DNA from: [Synechococcus] sp. NIES-970
GTDB lineage: Bacteria; Cyanobacteriota; Cyanobacteriia; Cyanobacteriales; MRBY01
Length of the DNA stretch: 64,000 bases
NCBI GenBank assembly: GCA_002356215.1
Contig: AP017959.1
Span: forward strand, 2,000,195-2,064,194
Reading direction: 5' to 3'
Shown: one piece after another, positions 37,537-47,131 of the stretch
Layout: each line of letters opens with the position of its first letter
Numbering within the stretch: position 1 is the stretch's first letter
Made by a program: the position numbers and the translations under genes
The notes under the pieces: model-generated
Seen by the model: the letters and a program-made list of their open reading frames with translations, nothing else
Told to the model about the DNA's origin: nothing
The model's database searches: none

Positions 37537-38916
37537 TTAACTCAATGTATTTTTATAAATCTTGCCATCCTTAACGATCACTTTAAAGTTGTTGGTGTAA
37601 TCTTCTACAACTGATAGATCTTGTAGAGGATTGCCTTGGACTAAAAGTAGATCTGCATATGCGCCTTCTTCAATAACACCTAACTTGCCAGGGTAAGGGT
37701 TACGTTCTCCTGAGAGAGTTAACAACTGGGCATTATCGTGGGTGACAATTTTTAATGCTTCAGCAGGCGTAAACCACTGCTGTAGTTTAGTGATGTATTG
37801 ATTTTGAATTCTGTTACGTTCAGGGTCAAATAAAAAGTCTGTTCCCCAAGCTAGCTTGACATTGTATTGTTTTGCCCAGTTAAAAGCATTTGAGACACCT
37901 TGGACAACCAGCGCTCGCTTGGCTAGTTGCTCTTCGGTAAAACCAGGGGTCACTCGGTCTTCGAAAACCTGCGCACTGAGCCAAACATCTTTATCTGCCA
38001 GCATTCTAATGGTCGCTTCGTCTAGCAATTGACCATGTTCTACACATTTCACACCCGCTTGAATGGCTCTTTGTACGGCTCTCGGTGTGTAGGCATGGAC
38101 AGTGACATAGGTTCCCCAATCAGCAGCCGCCTCGACGGCAGCAGACATTTCATCTAGGGTGTACTGGGTCACATCAATGGGATCGTAGAGAGAAGAAACC
38201 CCGCCGCCTGCCATGAGTTTAATTTGGGAAGCACCATGGCGGAGATTTTCCCGAGTTGCAGTGAGAACCTCATCTCGTCCATCTGCAATAAAGGCTGCTC
38301 CCATCATTTCTGCACGGGATAAAGTGCCGCCAAACCGACGAGATCGCTCTGTTAAGGCCCGAAAATCACCATGGCCTGATGTCTGGGAAATCATCGCACC
38401 ACTAGGATAAATCCTGGGACCTGGACTTTCGCCGCGGTCAATCATTTTTTTTAACTCGAAAGTGGGGCCACCCACGTCTCGTACCGTGGTAAAACCACGC
38501 AGCAGCATCGCCTCAGCTTCCTGCTTAGCTTTGAGTTGAAGCGATTCTTCCGTAATATTTGGGTTTAAAAGCTCAGGTAATGAGCTTGCCGTCATGACTA
38601 TATGCACGTGGTTATCAATGAGACCAGGCATTAAAACACGGCCATTACCATTAATTTTCGTCAGATTGGCATTAGATGATGGATTGATGGGATTTTTGTC
38701 AATTCTTTGGATTTTATTATTAACAACTAAGACATTAGATGGTTCAGAGAGTTGCGGCGACTTTCCATCAAAAATGCGTACATTTTCAAAAAGAATACTA
38801 TTTAGTTGTTGGGTTTGATTATTCGGTGAATTTTGAGCAAAGGCCAATTGGACCGTAAATGTGAGAATTAGAGCACATATCACCCCCAAAATTAGTTTGT
38901 AGCGCGATCGCATCAT
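37537..38916 (-). CDS. Exported metal-dependent amidohydrolase (imidazolonepropionase/prolidase-like)
   Basis: Amidohydrolase-superfamily enzyme of 459 aa from ATG 38916, which has GAGG ten bases upstream; a TTG five codons earlier is less likely. A signal peptide (YKLILGVICALILTFTVQLAFA) indicates export. Metal-binding HxH is in GLIDNHVHIVMTA near 100. A likely carboxylated Lys is in ASQIKLMAGGGVSS near 235, later His in VTVHAYTP and VEHGQLLD, and the catalytic Asp in LAWGTDFLFDPERN. Related proteins hydrolyse dipeptides or cyclic amides; the substrate is unknown. Base composition is more AT-rich than ddl next door. Confidence 0.8.
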   Translation of the reverse strand: MMRSRYKLILGVICALILTFTVQLAFAQNSPNNQTQQLNSILFENVRIFDGKSPQLSEPSNVLVVNNKIQRIDKNPINPSSNANLTKINGNGRVLMPGLIDNHVHIVMTASSLPELLNPNITEESLQLKAKQEAEAMLLRGFTTVRDVGGPTFELKKMIDRGESPGPRIYPSGAMISQTSGHGDFRALTERSRRFGGTLSRAEMMGAAFIADGRDEVLTATRENLRHGASQIKLMAGGGVSSLYDPIDVTQYTLDEMSAAVEAAADWGTYVTVHAYTPRAVQRAIQAGVKCVEHGQLLDEATIRMLADKDVWLSAQVFEDRVTPGFTEEQLAKRALVVQGVSNAFNWAKQYNVKLAWGTDFLFDPERNRIQNQYITKLQQWFTPAEALKIVTHDNAQLLTLSGERNPYPGKLGVIEEGAYADLLLVQGNPLQDLSVVEDYTNNFKVIVKDGKIYKNTLS

Positions 38917-39091
38917 TATGGATTTCCTCAATTTCTCGGGCTAAGGCCATCAGAATGCTGATATTCTAGCCTGGTTGAGAAAAAGACATTCTGAAATTTT
39001 CATAATCTTTAGCCAGCGATCGCAACCCAAACAGCTAGCCGATATTTATGCGGTAGTAGTGATAGTAACTTAATGAAAATTCAATGACATT

Positions 39092-40144
39092 TTAGGCATC
39101 TTCTAGGGCAAGTTGCACCAGGCGATCAACCAGTTGGGCAAAGGGAATACCGCTGGCCCGCCAGAGCTCTGGGTACATACTAAAGGCCGTAAAGCCGGGT
39201 AGGGTATTAATTTCGTTAATTAAAACTTGCTGGGTTGTTTCTTCGTAGAAAAAGTCCACCCGGGCTAGGCCGCGACAATCGAGGGCTTGGAAGGCCTTGA
39301 TGGCTAAATCTTGAATTTGCTGGGCGATCGCCTCCGGGATCGCGGCGGGAATTTGCATACTCGATTTCCCGTCGGTGTACTTGGTTTCGTAGTCATAAAA
39401 ATCACTGTCAAAGTGGATTTCACCAACCACAGAAGCCTTGGGCTGATCATTGCCCAGGACAGCACATTCCACCTCCCGGGCCGTTACCCCGGCTTCGACA
39501 ATGATCCGGCGGTCATATTCAGCAGCCAGATCCAGGGCTTTTTCCAGTTCATCCCTAGTGCGGACTTTACTAATGCCCACGGAGGAGCCGAGATTTGCAG
39601 GCTTCACAAACATCGGATAGTCGAGCTGCGTTTCAATCTTGTCGCAAACCTTAGGGAATACGCACGGCCCCGACCATACTTCCGAACGCAGGACACCCAC
39701 ATAATTCACCTGGGCCAAACCCGCCTGGGCAAAGACCATTTTCATCGCCAGTTTGTCCATCCCTGCCGCCGAGCCGAGCACCGTACTGCCCACAAAGGGT
39801 TTTTCCATCAGGGTGAGCAAACCCTGGAGAGTGCCATCTTCCCCATTGGGGCCATGGATAATCGGAAACCACACATCGACGCTGGCGGCAGCGGCGGGAA
39901 ATTGCCAGCGACTGGCTGGATCAACGCTTTCTACGGGGAGCGCTTTTGTGGCAGTCAGCACCTGTTGGGAAATTTCTGGGTCATGCCAAATGCCATTGCG
40001 ATCGATGTAAAACGGCAGCAATTCATATTTTTCGGGATTTGTCTCTAAACTAAAAGCCTTGGCGATCGCCCCAGCCGAGACAATAGAAACGTCATGTTCC
40101 CCTGATTTACCCCCAAACAATAAGCCAACCCGTTGCCGCGCCAT
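39092..40144 (-). CDS. ddl: D-alanine--D-alanine ligase
   Basis: ATP-grasp ligase making the D-Ala-D-Ala dipeptide for peptidoglycan. The 350 aa show [25 protein letters not shown] at the N-terminus, [34 protein letters not shown], and [17 protein letters not shown] near 177. The metal- and substrate-binding C-terminal block is [39 protein letters not shown]-like. The tail ends [14 protein letters not shown]. It is 29 bases from glcF upstream on the same strand. Confidence 0.95.
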   Translation of the reverse strand: MARQRVGLLFGGKSGEHDVSIVSAGAIAKAFSLETNPEKYELLPFYIDRNGIWHDPEISQQVLTATKALPVESVDPASRWQFPAAAASVDVWFPIIHGPNGEDGTLQGLLTLMEKPFVGSTVLGSAAGMDKLAMKMVFAQAGLAQVNYVGVLRSEVWSGPCVFPKVCDKIETQLDYPMFVKPANLGSSVGISKVRTRDELEKALDLAAEYDRRIIVEAGVTAREVECAVLGNDQPKASVVGEIHFDSDFYDYETKYTDGKSSMQIPAAIPEAIAQQIQDLAIKAFQALDCRGLARVDFFYEETTQQVLINEINTLPGFTAFSMYPELWRASGIPFAQLVDRLVQLALEDA

Positions 40145-40173
40145 AGATTCTCCGCCGTAAACATCGGCATATA

Positions 40174-41499
40174 TTATAGGGGTAAGGGTACGCCACGAAT
40201 GGCAAAGTCAAGCAGTTCCATGGGATGCCAGAGGGGAATCGTTTGTCCCTGGGCCTGCAAATGCTGTTGAATTTGTAGACTACAGCCGGGATTGGCGGAG
40301 GCGATCGCCTTGGCCCCGGTATTCACCAGATTGCGAGCTTTCCGTTCCCCGAGTTCGGCCGCGATTTCGGGTTGGAGCAGGTTAAACACCCCCGCACTAC
40401 CACAGCAGAGATTGTGCTCTACAGGTTCACGGAGTTCGAGGTTGGGGATTTTTTGTAATAGCTCTCGGGGTTGGGCTGCAATTTTTTGGCCATGGAGTAG
40501 GTGGCAAGCGTCTTGATAAACCAAGGGGAATGGCTCCGACGTTAAAGGATGGAGGGGGGTTGTTAAACCCACTGTGGCGAGAAATTCCTGAGCGTCCCGC
40601 ACCTTGGCCGAAAATTCCTGGGCTTTTTGAGCATATGCTGGGTCATCCTGCAAAATTCGCCCATATTCCTTTAGGGTATGACCGCAACCAGCGGCATTGA
40701 TAATGATGTAATCCAGGTCTTGATCCCCAAAGCGATCGATCATTTGCCGGGCCAATTCCTGGGCCTGGGTCGTTTGTCCCTGGTGGGCCGGGAGCGCTGC
40801 ACAACACCCTTGCCCCTGGGGGATCACCACCTCACAGCCATTGGCCGTCAAAACCCGTGCCGTCGCCTCGTTCACCGGCGAAAAAAAGAGTCTCTGGACG
40901 CAGCCGAGCACCATGCCAACGCGGTACCGTTTTTCTCCCTGGGCTGGAATGAGGGTGGGAAGAGATTGCTTACTGGTTTGCAAATTGACCTTGGGCAAGA
41001 TCAATTCCATCGCCGCGAGCCGCGGAATGGGTTTGAGTAGTCCTAATTTTCGCACCAGCCATTGGAGGCCAAAATTTTGGTAAAACCACAGCAGGGGCAG
41101 GAAAATTTTTAGTCGCCCAGGATAAGGGAATAGGTTGAAAATAAGCCAACGAAACAGGCGATCGCCCAAACTGCGGGTGTAGTTTCGTTCAATTTGGGCC
41201 CGCATCGAGGCCAGTAGCTCGTCATAGCGCACCCCCGACGGACAGGCGGAGGTACAGGCCAAACAGCCCAAGCAACTATCAAAATGTTGCACCGTTGCGC
41301 TATTAATTTCTGCTTCCCCCTTGGCGATTGCCTCCATCAGATAAATGCGCCCCCGGGGAGAATCCATCTCTGAGCCCAGCACCCGGTAACTGGGGCAAGT
41401 GTCCAAACAAAAGCCGCAATGGACACAACTATCAATTACCCCCTGCTCCGGGGGATGCTGCGGGTCAAACCCACTAGATTTCGCTTCAGAAAGGGTCAT
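40174..41499 (-). CDS. glcF: Glycolate oxidase iron-sulfur subunit
   Basis: Fe-S subunit of the glycolate dehydrogenase complex GlcDEF, used in photorespiration. The 441 aa carry two [4Fe-4S] motifs: [15 protein letters not shown] near 25 and [14 protein letters not shown] near 76. Two CCG-type domains follow: [34 protein letters not shown], and [11 protein letters not shown]...[18 protein letters not shown]. The order and spacing match GlcF of cyanobacteria. GlcD is not in the window. It may be co-transcribed with ddl. Confidence 0.9.
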   Translation of the reverse strand: MTLSEAKSSGFDPQHPPEQGVIDSCVHCGFCLDTCPSYRVLGSEMDSPRGRIYLMEAIAKGEAEINSATVQHFDSCLGCLACTSACPSGVRYDELLASMRAQIERNYTRSLGDRLFRWLIFNLFPYPGRLKIFLPLLWFYQNFGLQWLVRKLGLLKPIPRLAAMELILPKVNLQTSKQSLPTLIPAQGEKRYRVGMVLGCVQRLFFSPVNEATARVLTANGCEVVIPQGQGCCAALPAHQGQTTQAQELARQMIDRFGDQDLDYIIINAAGCGHTLKEYGRILQDDPAYAQKAQEFSAKVRDAQEFLATVGLTTPLHPLTSEPFPLVYQDACHLLHGQKIAAQPRELLQKIPNLELREPVEHNLCCGSAGVFNLLQPEIAAELGERKARNLVNTGAKAIASANPGCSLQIQQHLQAQGQTIPLWHPMELLDFAIRGVPLPL

Positions 41500-41632
41500 T
41501 GCTTATCCAAAAACTGCCTCAGTTCACTATAGAAGTTTGCGGCCCCCAGAAAAAACCTCCCTGGGGAGGGAGGCAAAAAAATCACACAATTTTTAACGGG
41601 TTGAACGGGCGCATTTTGACGATCAGGCTTGA

Positions 41633-42157
41633 TTAGCGACTGTGGGGAATTGCATAACCGACCCCAAGGGTTAGCCCCACATCCGTGCGATCGCCAAACC
41701 CGACATTAGTGCCGATGTTGCCGACAAAATCCCGAGAGAAACGGTAGTCAAGGCCACCAGTGGCGAGGAAATCAGTGTCACCATCTCCTGTGACAATCCC
41801 GGCACCGATATAGGGGGTAACGCGGCCATCGCGGGTGCTGAAGTCATAGGTGACGGGTAGGGTAACAACGGTATCACCGCCAAAATTTACCCCAGGCCGG
41901 AAGGAGACGTTGTCAGTAAGCGCAATTTTACTAATTGCGGCAACACCATCATCAGCGACACCCCGGTCTCGGTTACTCAAACCCACGTTCCCAGCGACGC
42001 CAATGTAGCTATATCTTTCTGTGGGGACAATCGTTGTGCCGCCACTTTGAGCGAGGAGGAAAGGCTCGTTTGGGGTGTTTTGGGAAGTTTGAGCCTGAAC
42101 AGCACCGGCACTAAGGGCAATGCCTGTAATGCCAAGGAGGGCAATAATTTTTTTCAT
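41633..42157 (-). CDS. Small outer-membrane beta-barrel protein
   Basis: Exported protein of 174 aa from ATG 42157. The signal peptide KKIIALLGITGIALSAGAVQA ends in AQA. The rest is Gly-rich with alternating strands: YSYIGVAGNVGLSNRD, NVSFRPGVNFGGDTVVTLPVTYDFSTRDGRVTPYIGAGIVTG, LATGGLDYRFSRDFVGNIGTNVGFGDRTDVGLTLGVGYAI. It resembles eight-strand porin/OmpA-like barrels common in cyanobacteria. Function unknown. Confidence 0.65.
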   Translation of the reverse strand: MKKIIALLGITGIALSAGAVQAQTSQNTPNEPFLLAQSGGTTIVPTERYSYIGVAGNVGLSNRDRGVADDGVAAISKIALTDNVSFRPGVNFGGDTVVTLPVTYDFSTRDGRVTPYIGAGIVTGDGDTDFLATGGLDYRFSRDFVGNIGTNVGFGDRTDVGLTLGVGYAIPHSR

Positions 42158-42283
42158 AGTTTTGAACTCCACAAAACAACTAAAACTTGCCTTCTATAAG
42201 GTTCTGGAATAGAACAAAATGAAAAGCTTGACAAGTTTATCTACACCCCCATTGTAGAGTTTTAATTTTAAAGTTGGGGTTTC

Positions 42284-42595
42284 CTAGGATTTTTCATCCA
42301 TATCTAGTGTGTTCTGCTCCCGCTGCCAGGGGCCATAGCGTTGATGATAAAAGTCTAAAATCGCTTCGATACGTTGGCGGCCGCCTGGGGATAAATTTTG
42401 GGGATAGCTGATGATCATCGCCCCAATTTGACTGTGAAAATAATTAAAATCGCCCAGGAGTCTAGGCTCCAATTGCACCTGCACCTGGGGCACCTGTTGG
42501 AGATGGGCTGCCACTTCCCGATAGACCGCTAAAGGGAGGTCATCGCGAATGAGTCGTTCTGTGGTTAATTGGGCCAAAGTACTCGGAGTTGTCAC
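42284..42595 (-). CDS. Conserved 103-aa protein of cyanobacterial type
   Basis: Small cytosolic protein without signal or membrane span. It opens with TLAQLTTERLIRDDLPLAVYREVAAHLQQVPQVQVQLEPR and closes with LDFYHQRYGPWQRE. The central DFNYFHSQIGAMIISYPQNLSPGGRQRIEAIL looks folded and well conserved in style. I do not know its function. It lies upstream of the barrel gene on the same strand, 126 bases from it. HIP1 density nearby is normal. Confidence 0.6.
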   Translation of the reverse strand: MTTPSTLAQLTTERLIRDDLPLAVYREVAAHLQQVPQVQVQLEPRLLGDFNYFHSQIGAMIISYPQNLSPGGRQRIEAILDFYHQRYGPWQREQNTLDMDEKS

Positions 42596-42657
42596 GCTTT
42601 TATACCTTTACACACACCAGTAAATAAAGGCATTCTAGCGCTTTTCTAGGGGGCACT

Positions 42658-42701
42658 GCGGGGGGCGATCGCCCACTCGAATCTAGGGAGTGGCCCCCCA
42701 A
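42658..42701. repeat. GC-rich hairpin downstream of the PilP-like gene
   Basis: CCACTC pairs with GAGTGG around an 8-base loop, and outer G and C runs extend the stem, with a HIP1 octamer in one arm. It lies 20 bases past the stop of the leftward lipoprotein gene. No T-run follows, so it may protect a 3' end or be a weak terminator. Confidence 0.45.
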
Positions 42702-42719
42702 GTTCAATCATCTCGATGA

Positions 42720-43436
42720 TTAGCTTAGAGCAAGGGAGGTTTCATTGACTTTTTTCTCAACCCGCATTCCATATTGCTCAAGGACGACGACAGGATTGCC
42801 TCGATTAAAAATAATTTCTTTTACGAGCACTTGACCATTAGCCACATAATCACCCACTCGCACATAGCGGCTAAAGGGTTCGTCTTCTGACTTCACCATC
42901 ACATAGTCGGTCCCATTCATCTGAACAACGCCGGTGACCGCCGTATTTTGTGCCGCCGTCGGTTCCGGCAAGGTCGGTAAAATGGGCGTAAAGTCGATGG
43001 GCGCCGGTGGTGGAACCATCGCCGTAGAACCAGAAGAAGGTGCCCCAGGGGCAGGTAATGTGCCATTTGCAGTCGTCCCCGGAGCACCATTGCCTCCCGG
43101 CGTGTCAGGTTGTGCTGCGGGGGGGGCAGGGGCTGGCGGCGGCTCTAGGATCACCTGAGGCACCAGTGGTAAATCGGCAAAGGGATCTGGGCGACCTTCG
43201 GTGGTGGTGCGGCGACGGGCATCTGGATCGGTAGAAGGAATAAAAACAGAGGCAAATTCACCTACGGTCGGTGAAGTAAATAGTTCTTCTGAGGGGGCGG
43301 TATCTGGCGTTGGTGTGACAACCTGGGAGGTATCTGGGCTGGGGGTATCACCACCACCGCCACCGGGCAGGAGAGAACAGCTACCGAGGGATAAACTCAA
43401 GGCAGTAATGGGCAGCAACAAATACACTTGACGCAT
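42720..43436 (-). CDS. Pro-rich lipoprotein with PilP/GspC-like C-terminal module
   Basis: A 238-aa lipoprotein with signal and lipobox LSLGSCSLLPGGGGG (Cys near 20). A long Pro/Thr/Ala/Gly-rich linker (about 25-165) follows. The C-terminal 65-residue domain is TGVVQMNGTDYVMVKSEDEP, RYVRVGDYVANGQVLVKEI and PVVVLEQYGMRVEKKV. The small beta domain with VKSEDEPFSRYVRVGDYV resembles PilP and the HR domain of GspC, which contact the secretin of type IV pili or type II secretion. A second protein with a similar layout is at 46087. Genes for the rest of the pilus are not in the window. Function inferred, not certain. Confidence 0.6.
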   Translation of the reverse strand: MRQVYLLLPITALSLSLGSCSLLPGGGGGDTPSPDTSQVVTPTPDTAPSEELFTSPTVGEFASVFIPSTDPDARRRTTTEGRPDPFADLPLVPQVILEPPPAPAPPAAQPDTPGGNGAPGTTANGTLPAPGAPSSGSTAMVPPPAPIDFTPILPTLPEPTAAQNTAVTGVVQMNGTDYVMVKSEDEPFSRYVRVGDYVANGQVLVKEIIFNRGNPVVVLEQYGMRVEKKVNETSLALS

Positions 43437-43847
43437 GGCAGGAACCTCAACACAAAATGCCAGGGAAGATCTTAGATTAGGAACAAGTTTTGGGGGAGCA
43501 ACTCCAGTTTAAAGGAAACCACAGGATTGGTTCTGTCTGGGGGAAATTTTTTAATGGTTGTCTGAAAATAATTTCTTTTTGGTGATGACAAGTCGGCAGA
43601 TCCAAAACATCATCTGTCACGATACCTTGTGGCGATCGCCCAGATTTTTCCCTTTGGGCAGACGTTTACGAAAGACAGAAACAGTAACCACCTATTTTCT
43701 GGGCCATACTGAATATTGCGGGGATAGAGAAATATTGCGTCCCATGGTTATGTTCCGATTCCCTAGGGCTTGGGGGACAAGGTTCCTCAGCGATGCTTTG
43801 ATGATATTCTCGTTAATCGTGCTGATTTTTATTGGGTTTTTCTATTG
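43437..43847. other. Intergenic region before the tRNA nucleotidyltransferase gene
   Basis: A 411-base stretch with promoters for the two divergent genes and one HIP1 octamer near 43635. A 96-codon frame (43558-43848) starts with TTG and has no family look. Its end overlaps the next start as TGATG and encodes only a hydrophobic tail (IFSLIVLIFIGFFY), which might act as a leader but is unproven. Confidence 0.4.
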
Positions 43848-45077
43848 ATGATTTTGGCATCCCCTAAGGAGCGTCTGGCTGAGTTTCTGCAATCATTGCC
43901 ATTTTCTGTGGCGGAGTTGCCAGACGAGGCTTGTTTGGTGGGGGGCGCGGTGCGGGATGCACTTTTGCAGCGACAAAGTGATTATATTGATTTCGATTTT
44001 GTGCTACCAGAAAAGGCAGTGGAAACAGCCCGGGACATTGCCAAAAAATATCACGCGGGCTTCGTGGTACTCGATGAAGCCCGTCAGATTGCGCGGGTGG
44101 TGTTTCGCCAGGGAACGTTAGATTTTGCCCTCCAGGAGGGGGGGAGTTTAGAGCGGGATTTACGGCGACGGGATTATTGCGCCAATGCGATCGCCTACCA
44201 TATCCGCTCAAATTCCTTGGTAGACCCCCTCAACGGGCTGGCAGATTTAGAAAATCGAGTGTTGCGGATGGTGACCCCCGAAAATCTGGCCGATGATCCC
44301 TTGCGTTTGTTGCGGGCTTATCGCCAGGCGGCCCAATTGGGTTTTCGGCTCGATGGGGCCACAAGGCACCAAATTCAACGGTTAGCGCCATTAATTAAAA
44401 ATATTGCCGCTGAACGCGTCCAGCATGAATTGAACTATCTGCTACGCCACCGGGATGGCGATCGCTGGCTGGCCCTTGCCTTTCAGGATGGCCTTTTTTC
44501 CCATTGGCTCCCCGGCGCGGATCAGATCAGCTTAGAGCGGGCCCAGGGATTAACGAACATTTGCGCCACCTTTGCCCAGGTCTATCCCCAATTTACCAAG
44601 GAATCGGATTGGCTGGCCCTCGCAAAACTAGCTTGTTTGGTGGGAACCGACCCAGAAAAGGCACACCAGGCGATCGCCTGTCTTAAATACTCCCGCCATG
44701 AATTACGCACCATCGGTTTAGTGCTGGAAATGTTGCCCCAGTTACTCCGCGCTGCGGATCAGCCCCTCAACCTGCGGGAGCAATATTTTTTCTTCCAGAG
44801 CACGAAGGACACCTTCCCGACTTTGGCTTTGGTCGCCCAAGGGTTTGGTTTGCCCTCGGGTACAATTGAACCATTACTAAAGCGTTATTTTACTCCCCAA
44901 GATCCCGTGGCCCATCCTGTCCCTTTACTATCGGGCAAAGATTTAATCCGCGAACTGCATCTTTCTCCCAGTCCCCAGATTGGGCAGTTACTCACGGAAA
45001 TTCAAATTGCTCACATCGAGGGAAAAGTGCGTAATAAAGCTGAGGCGATCGCCTGGGGCCGAGATTATCTCTGCTAA
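43848..45077 (+). CDS. tRNA nucleotidyltransferase, CCA-adding or A/CC-adding type
   Basis: Adds or repairs the CCA end of tRNA. The product from ATG 43848 has 409 aa; an upstream ATG at 43770 adds 26 atypical residues. Class II features: CLVGGAVRDALL near 32, the catalytic pair in DYIDFDFVLPE near 48, ERDLRRRDYCANAIAYHI near 107, and DDPLRLLRAYRQAAQLGFRLD near 155. The C-terminal helical part ends with HIEGKVRNKAEAIAWGRDYL. Some bacteria split the work between CC- and A-adding enzymes, so substrate range is not fixed by sequence. Confidence 0.88.
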   Translation: MILASPKERLAEFLQSLPFSVAELPDEACLVGGAVRDALLQRQSDYIDFDFVLPEKAVETARDIAKKYHAGFVVLDEARQIARVVFRQGTLDFALQEGGSLERDLRRRDYCANAIAYHIRSNSLVDPLNGLADLENRVLRMVTPENLADDPLRLLRAYRQAAQLGFRLDGATRHQIQRLAPLIKNIAAERVQHELNYLLRHRDGDRWLALAFQDGLFSHWLPGADQISLERAQGLTNICATFAQVYPQFTKESDWLALAKLACLVGTDPEKAHQAIACLKYSRHELRTIGLVLEMLPQLLRAADQPLNLREQYFFFQSTKDTFPTLALVAQGFGLPSGTIEPLLKRYFTPQDPVAHPVPLLSGKDLIRELHLSPSPQIGQLLTEIQIAHIEGKVRNKAEAIAWGRDYLC

Positions 45078-45085
45078 TAATAGGC

Positions 45086-45124
45086 ACAAAAAAACGCAGC
45101 CCAGAAATTAATCCATGCTGCGTC
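45086..45124 (-). terminator. Hairpin between cca and cysC
   Basis: ACGCAGC and GCTGCGT (about 45093-45099 and 45116-45122) form a stem. On the minus strand it is followed by T7, fitting a terminator for the leftward cysC transcript. Confidence 0.7.
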
Positions 45125-45229
45125 TTAAACTGTGTAGTGCCCTAGTTATTGCGAGCCAGCCTGGCGGGAGCCCAAATCTACCGTTTTTACCAATCGATTT
45201 GGTATGGGCTCTCCCCCATTGCCGTCACA

Positions 45230-45763
45230 TTAAGGGGTGATGTAGCCCAATTCGGTGAGCTTGGCCATTACTTTCTCGATGCTTTCGTCGAGCTCTTCAA
45301 GGTCAGTGCGACATTCTACTTCTGGGTTGAGGGGCGCTTCATAGGGATCATCGATGCCTGTAAAGCCCTTGATCTCACCCGCTCTGGCCCGTTGATAAAG
45401 CCCTTTTACATCCCGTCGCTCACATTCTTCGAGGGGGGCATTTACAAAAATTTCTACAAAATCCCCAATACGGTGGCGCACTTCTTCGCGGATTGCCCGG
45501 TAGGGGGAAATAGCCGAAACAAAGACAATCACGCCATTACGGGTCAGCAGATGGGAGACAAAACCGATCCGACGAATATTTTCATCACGATCTTCTTTAC
45601 TAAAGCCAAGACCCTTAGTTAGATTTGTCCGGACAATATCCCCATCAAGAATCTCTAGTTTGCACCCAGCTTCTTTTAAGCGTTCAGCCAGGGCATGGCT
45701 AATGGTTGTTTTTCCTGCCCCGCTGAGGCCGGTAAACCAAACTGTGACACCACGATGCTCCAT
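45230..45763 (-). CDS. cysC: Adenylylsulfate (APS) kinase
   Basis: Phosphorylates APS to PAPS for sulfate assimilation and sulfation. The start ATG 45763 gives 177 aa, the common length; an earlier ATG at 45832 adds 23 unrelated residues. P-loop GLSGAGKTTISHAL near 11, DGDIVRTNLTKGLGFSKEDRDENIRRIGFVSHLL, FVSAISPYRAIREEVR, FVEIFVNAPLEECERRDVKGLYQRARAGEIKGFTGIDDPYE are the standard blocks. Separate from other sulfate genes. Confidence 0.95.
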   Translation of the reverse strand: MEHRGVTVWFTGLSGAGKTTISHALAERLKEAGCKLEILDGDIVRTNLTKGLGFSKEDRDENIRRIGFVSHLLTRNGVIVFVSAISPYRAIREEVRHRIGDFVEIFVNAPLEECERRDVKGLYQRARAGEIKGFTGIDDPYEAPLNPEVECRTDLEELDESIEKVMAKLTELGYITP

Positions 45764-46086
45764 GTGATTTTTTTCCCTCAGAAAATCAAAACATAAACAG
45801 TGTAATGGGAGAGGGGTCTTTTTGAAATTCAAAATCTGACCAACAGGACAATCAAGGGTGTGCCAATTTTCGCCGCTGAGACAGAGTTTTAGGGGTAAAT
45901 TGTGAAAAAAAACACTTCTGGGGTTGCGTCCTGGCCGAAGGGCATTAGGATTGTAAAAAGATATTCTGCCTTTGCAATGGTGTGAATACTTGGCGGCCTT
46001 TCTTTGGCTAATAATTAGTCAAGCTCGGCACGATTGGCGAATCGTAGACCCACTATAATGACGGCATTCTGCCCCTCCTTAGCGAT
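45764..46086. other. Divergent promoter region of cysC and the GspC-like gene
   Basis: A 323-base spacer without a gene that I can support. Both flanking promoters must lie here. Nothing else was recognised. Confidence 0.4.
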
Positions 46087-47091
46087 ATGAACGAACTGCG
46101 CGCAACTTCCTTGGATTCCCTCGAACCTGATTCTTGGTCTGCTGAAGCGGCCGCCAATCGTCTCATGGATGATGTATTTGCGGATATTGATCAACTGCTG
46201 GGCGATCGCCCCCCCGCCCAAGGTGCATCTTTTGGGCGATCGCCTGGGGCAGAATCTCCCCCACTACAATCTGTCCTCGTGGCCCAAGGGGACCTGATCA
46301 GCCCCCCCTACGAGCCCCCATTCCCTCCCGAAGCGATGGAAGCGGAACTGATCACAAAACGGGGTTGGAGTTATTACACAGAGCGATTATTGTTAATCTG
46401 TGCCTGCGCCTCTGTGCTGGGCGGCGTTTTGTGGTTAGTTGCCAATGATCAATTCAAAAAGCCTCAATTTCTCAATGGCCCCGTCACACCAGCCAATGAC
46501 GCTGCCGCCCCAGATGACAGTGTAGCCACCTCTGATTTTGCAAACTATATCCAGCGGGCCTTAGACAATATCGATCGCCGGGCTAATGGCACAGAGGATG
46601 CCACTACAACTGGCGCTGGGAACCAAGATCCTCAAGTGATTGAGCGCATTTACATCCCTATCTATTCGCCCAATATGGCAGCTGATAATGGGGCGGCGAC
46701 GTCCCAAGGGCCAGTGATCTTACCACCACCGCCTAACCCGGCTCCCATGCTTGTGCCGCCCCCACCGCCCATAAGTATGGCTCCCACTGCGATTGTCCCT
46801 CCCCCCGCCCCTCGTCCAGCAACACCGACTTTGGATAATGGCAGTATCCCGACCCCGACCTCTGTTGCTGCTGCTCCTACAACGATGTATGCCCTGGTGG
46901 GAATTTTGGAAGCAGGCGATCGCTCGGAAGCCCTGTTTCGGATCAATGGCACAACCCAACGGTTCGGCCTTGGGGAAGAGTTGGGTCGTGGGAGCTGGAA
47001 GTTAATCGCTGCCCAAAATAATCAGGTGATTCTTGAACGAGCTGGTCAAACACGTACGGTTTATGTTGGCCAAGAATTCCCCAGCAACTAA
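46087..47091 (+). CDS. Bitopic Pro-rich membrane protein with GspC/PilP-like C-terminal module
   Basis: A 334-aa protein. The first 95 residues are polar with two HIP1-coded GDRP-type segments. One membrane helix (LLLICACASVLGGVLWLVA, about 103-121) follows, then a Pro-rich linker (about 135-270, PPPPN, VPPPPP) and a C-terminal 65-residue domain: YALVGILEAGDRSEALFRIN, TQRFGLGEELGRGSWKLIAA, NQVILERAGQTRTVYVGQEF. The plan of inner-membrane anchor, Pro-rich spacer and small HR-like domain matches GspC of type II secretion and, with a helix in place of a lipid anchor, PilP. It stands 41 bases before the phosphohexomutase gene, perhaps in one transcript. Confidence 0.6.
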   Translation: MNELRATSLDSLEPDSWSAEAAANRLMDDVFADIDQLLGDRPPAQGASFGRSPGAESPPLQSVLVAQGDLISPPYEPPFPPEAMEAELITKRGWSYYTERLLLICACASVLGGVLWLVANDQFKKPQFLNGPVTPANDAAAPDDSVATSDFANYIQRALDNIDRRANGTEDATTTGAGNQDPQVIERIYIPIYSPNMAADNGAATSQGPVILPPPPNPAPMLVPPPPPISMAPTAIVPPPAPRPATPTLDNGSIPTPTSVAAAPTTMYALVGILEAGDRSEALFRINGTTQRFGLGEELGRGSWKLIAAQNNQVILERAGQTRTVYVGQEFPSN

Positions 47092-47131
47092 ACTGCTAAG
47101 GAATATTGTTTAAGTTTGTGAGGCAGATCGA

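Noticed and set aside
39311-40048. 245-codon frame opposite ddl
   Set aside because: It is the antisense of a clearly conserved gene and lacks its own features.
43558-43848. 96-codon frame before the tRNA nucleotidyltransferase
   Set aside because: TTG start, no ribosome site, no domain; only the hydrophobic tail overlapping the next start is curious.
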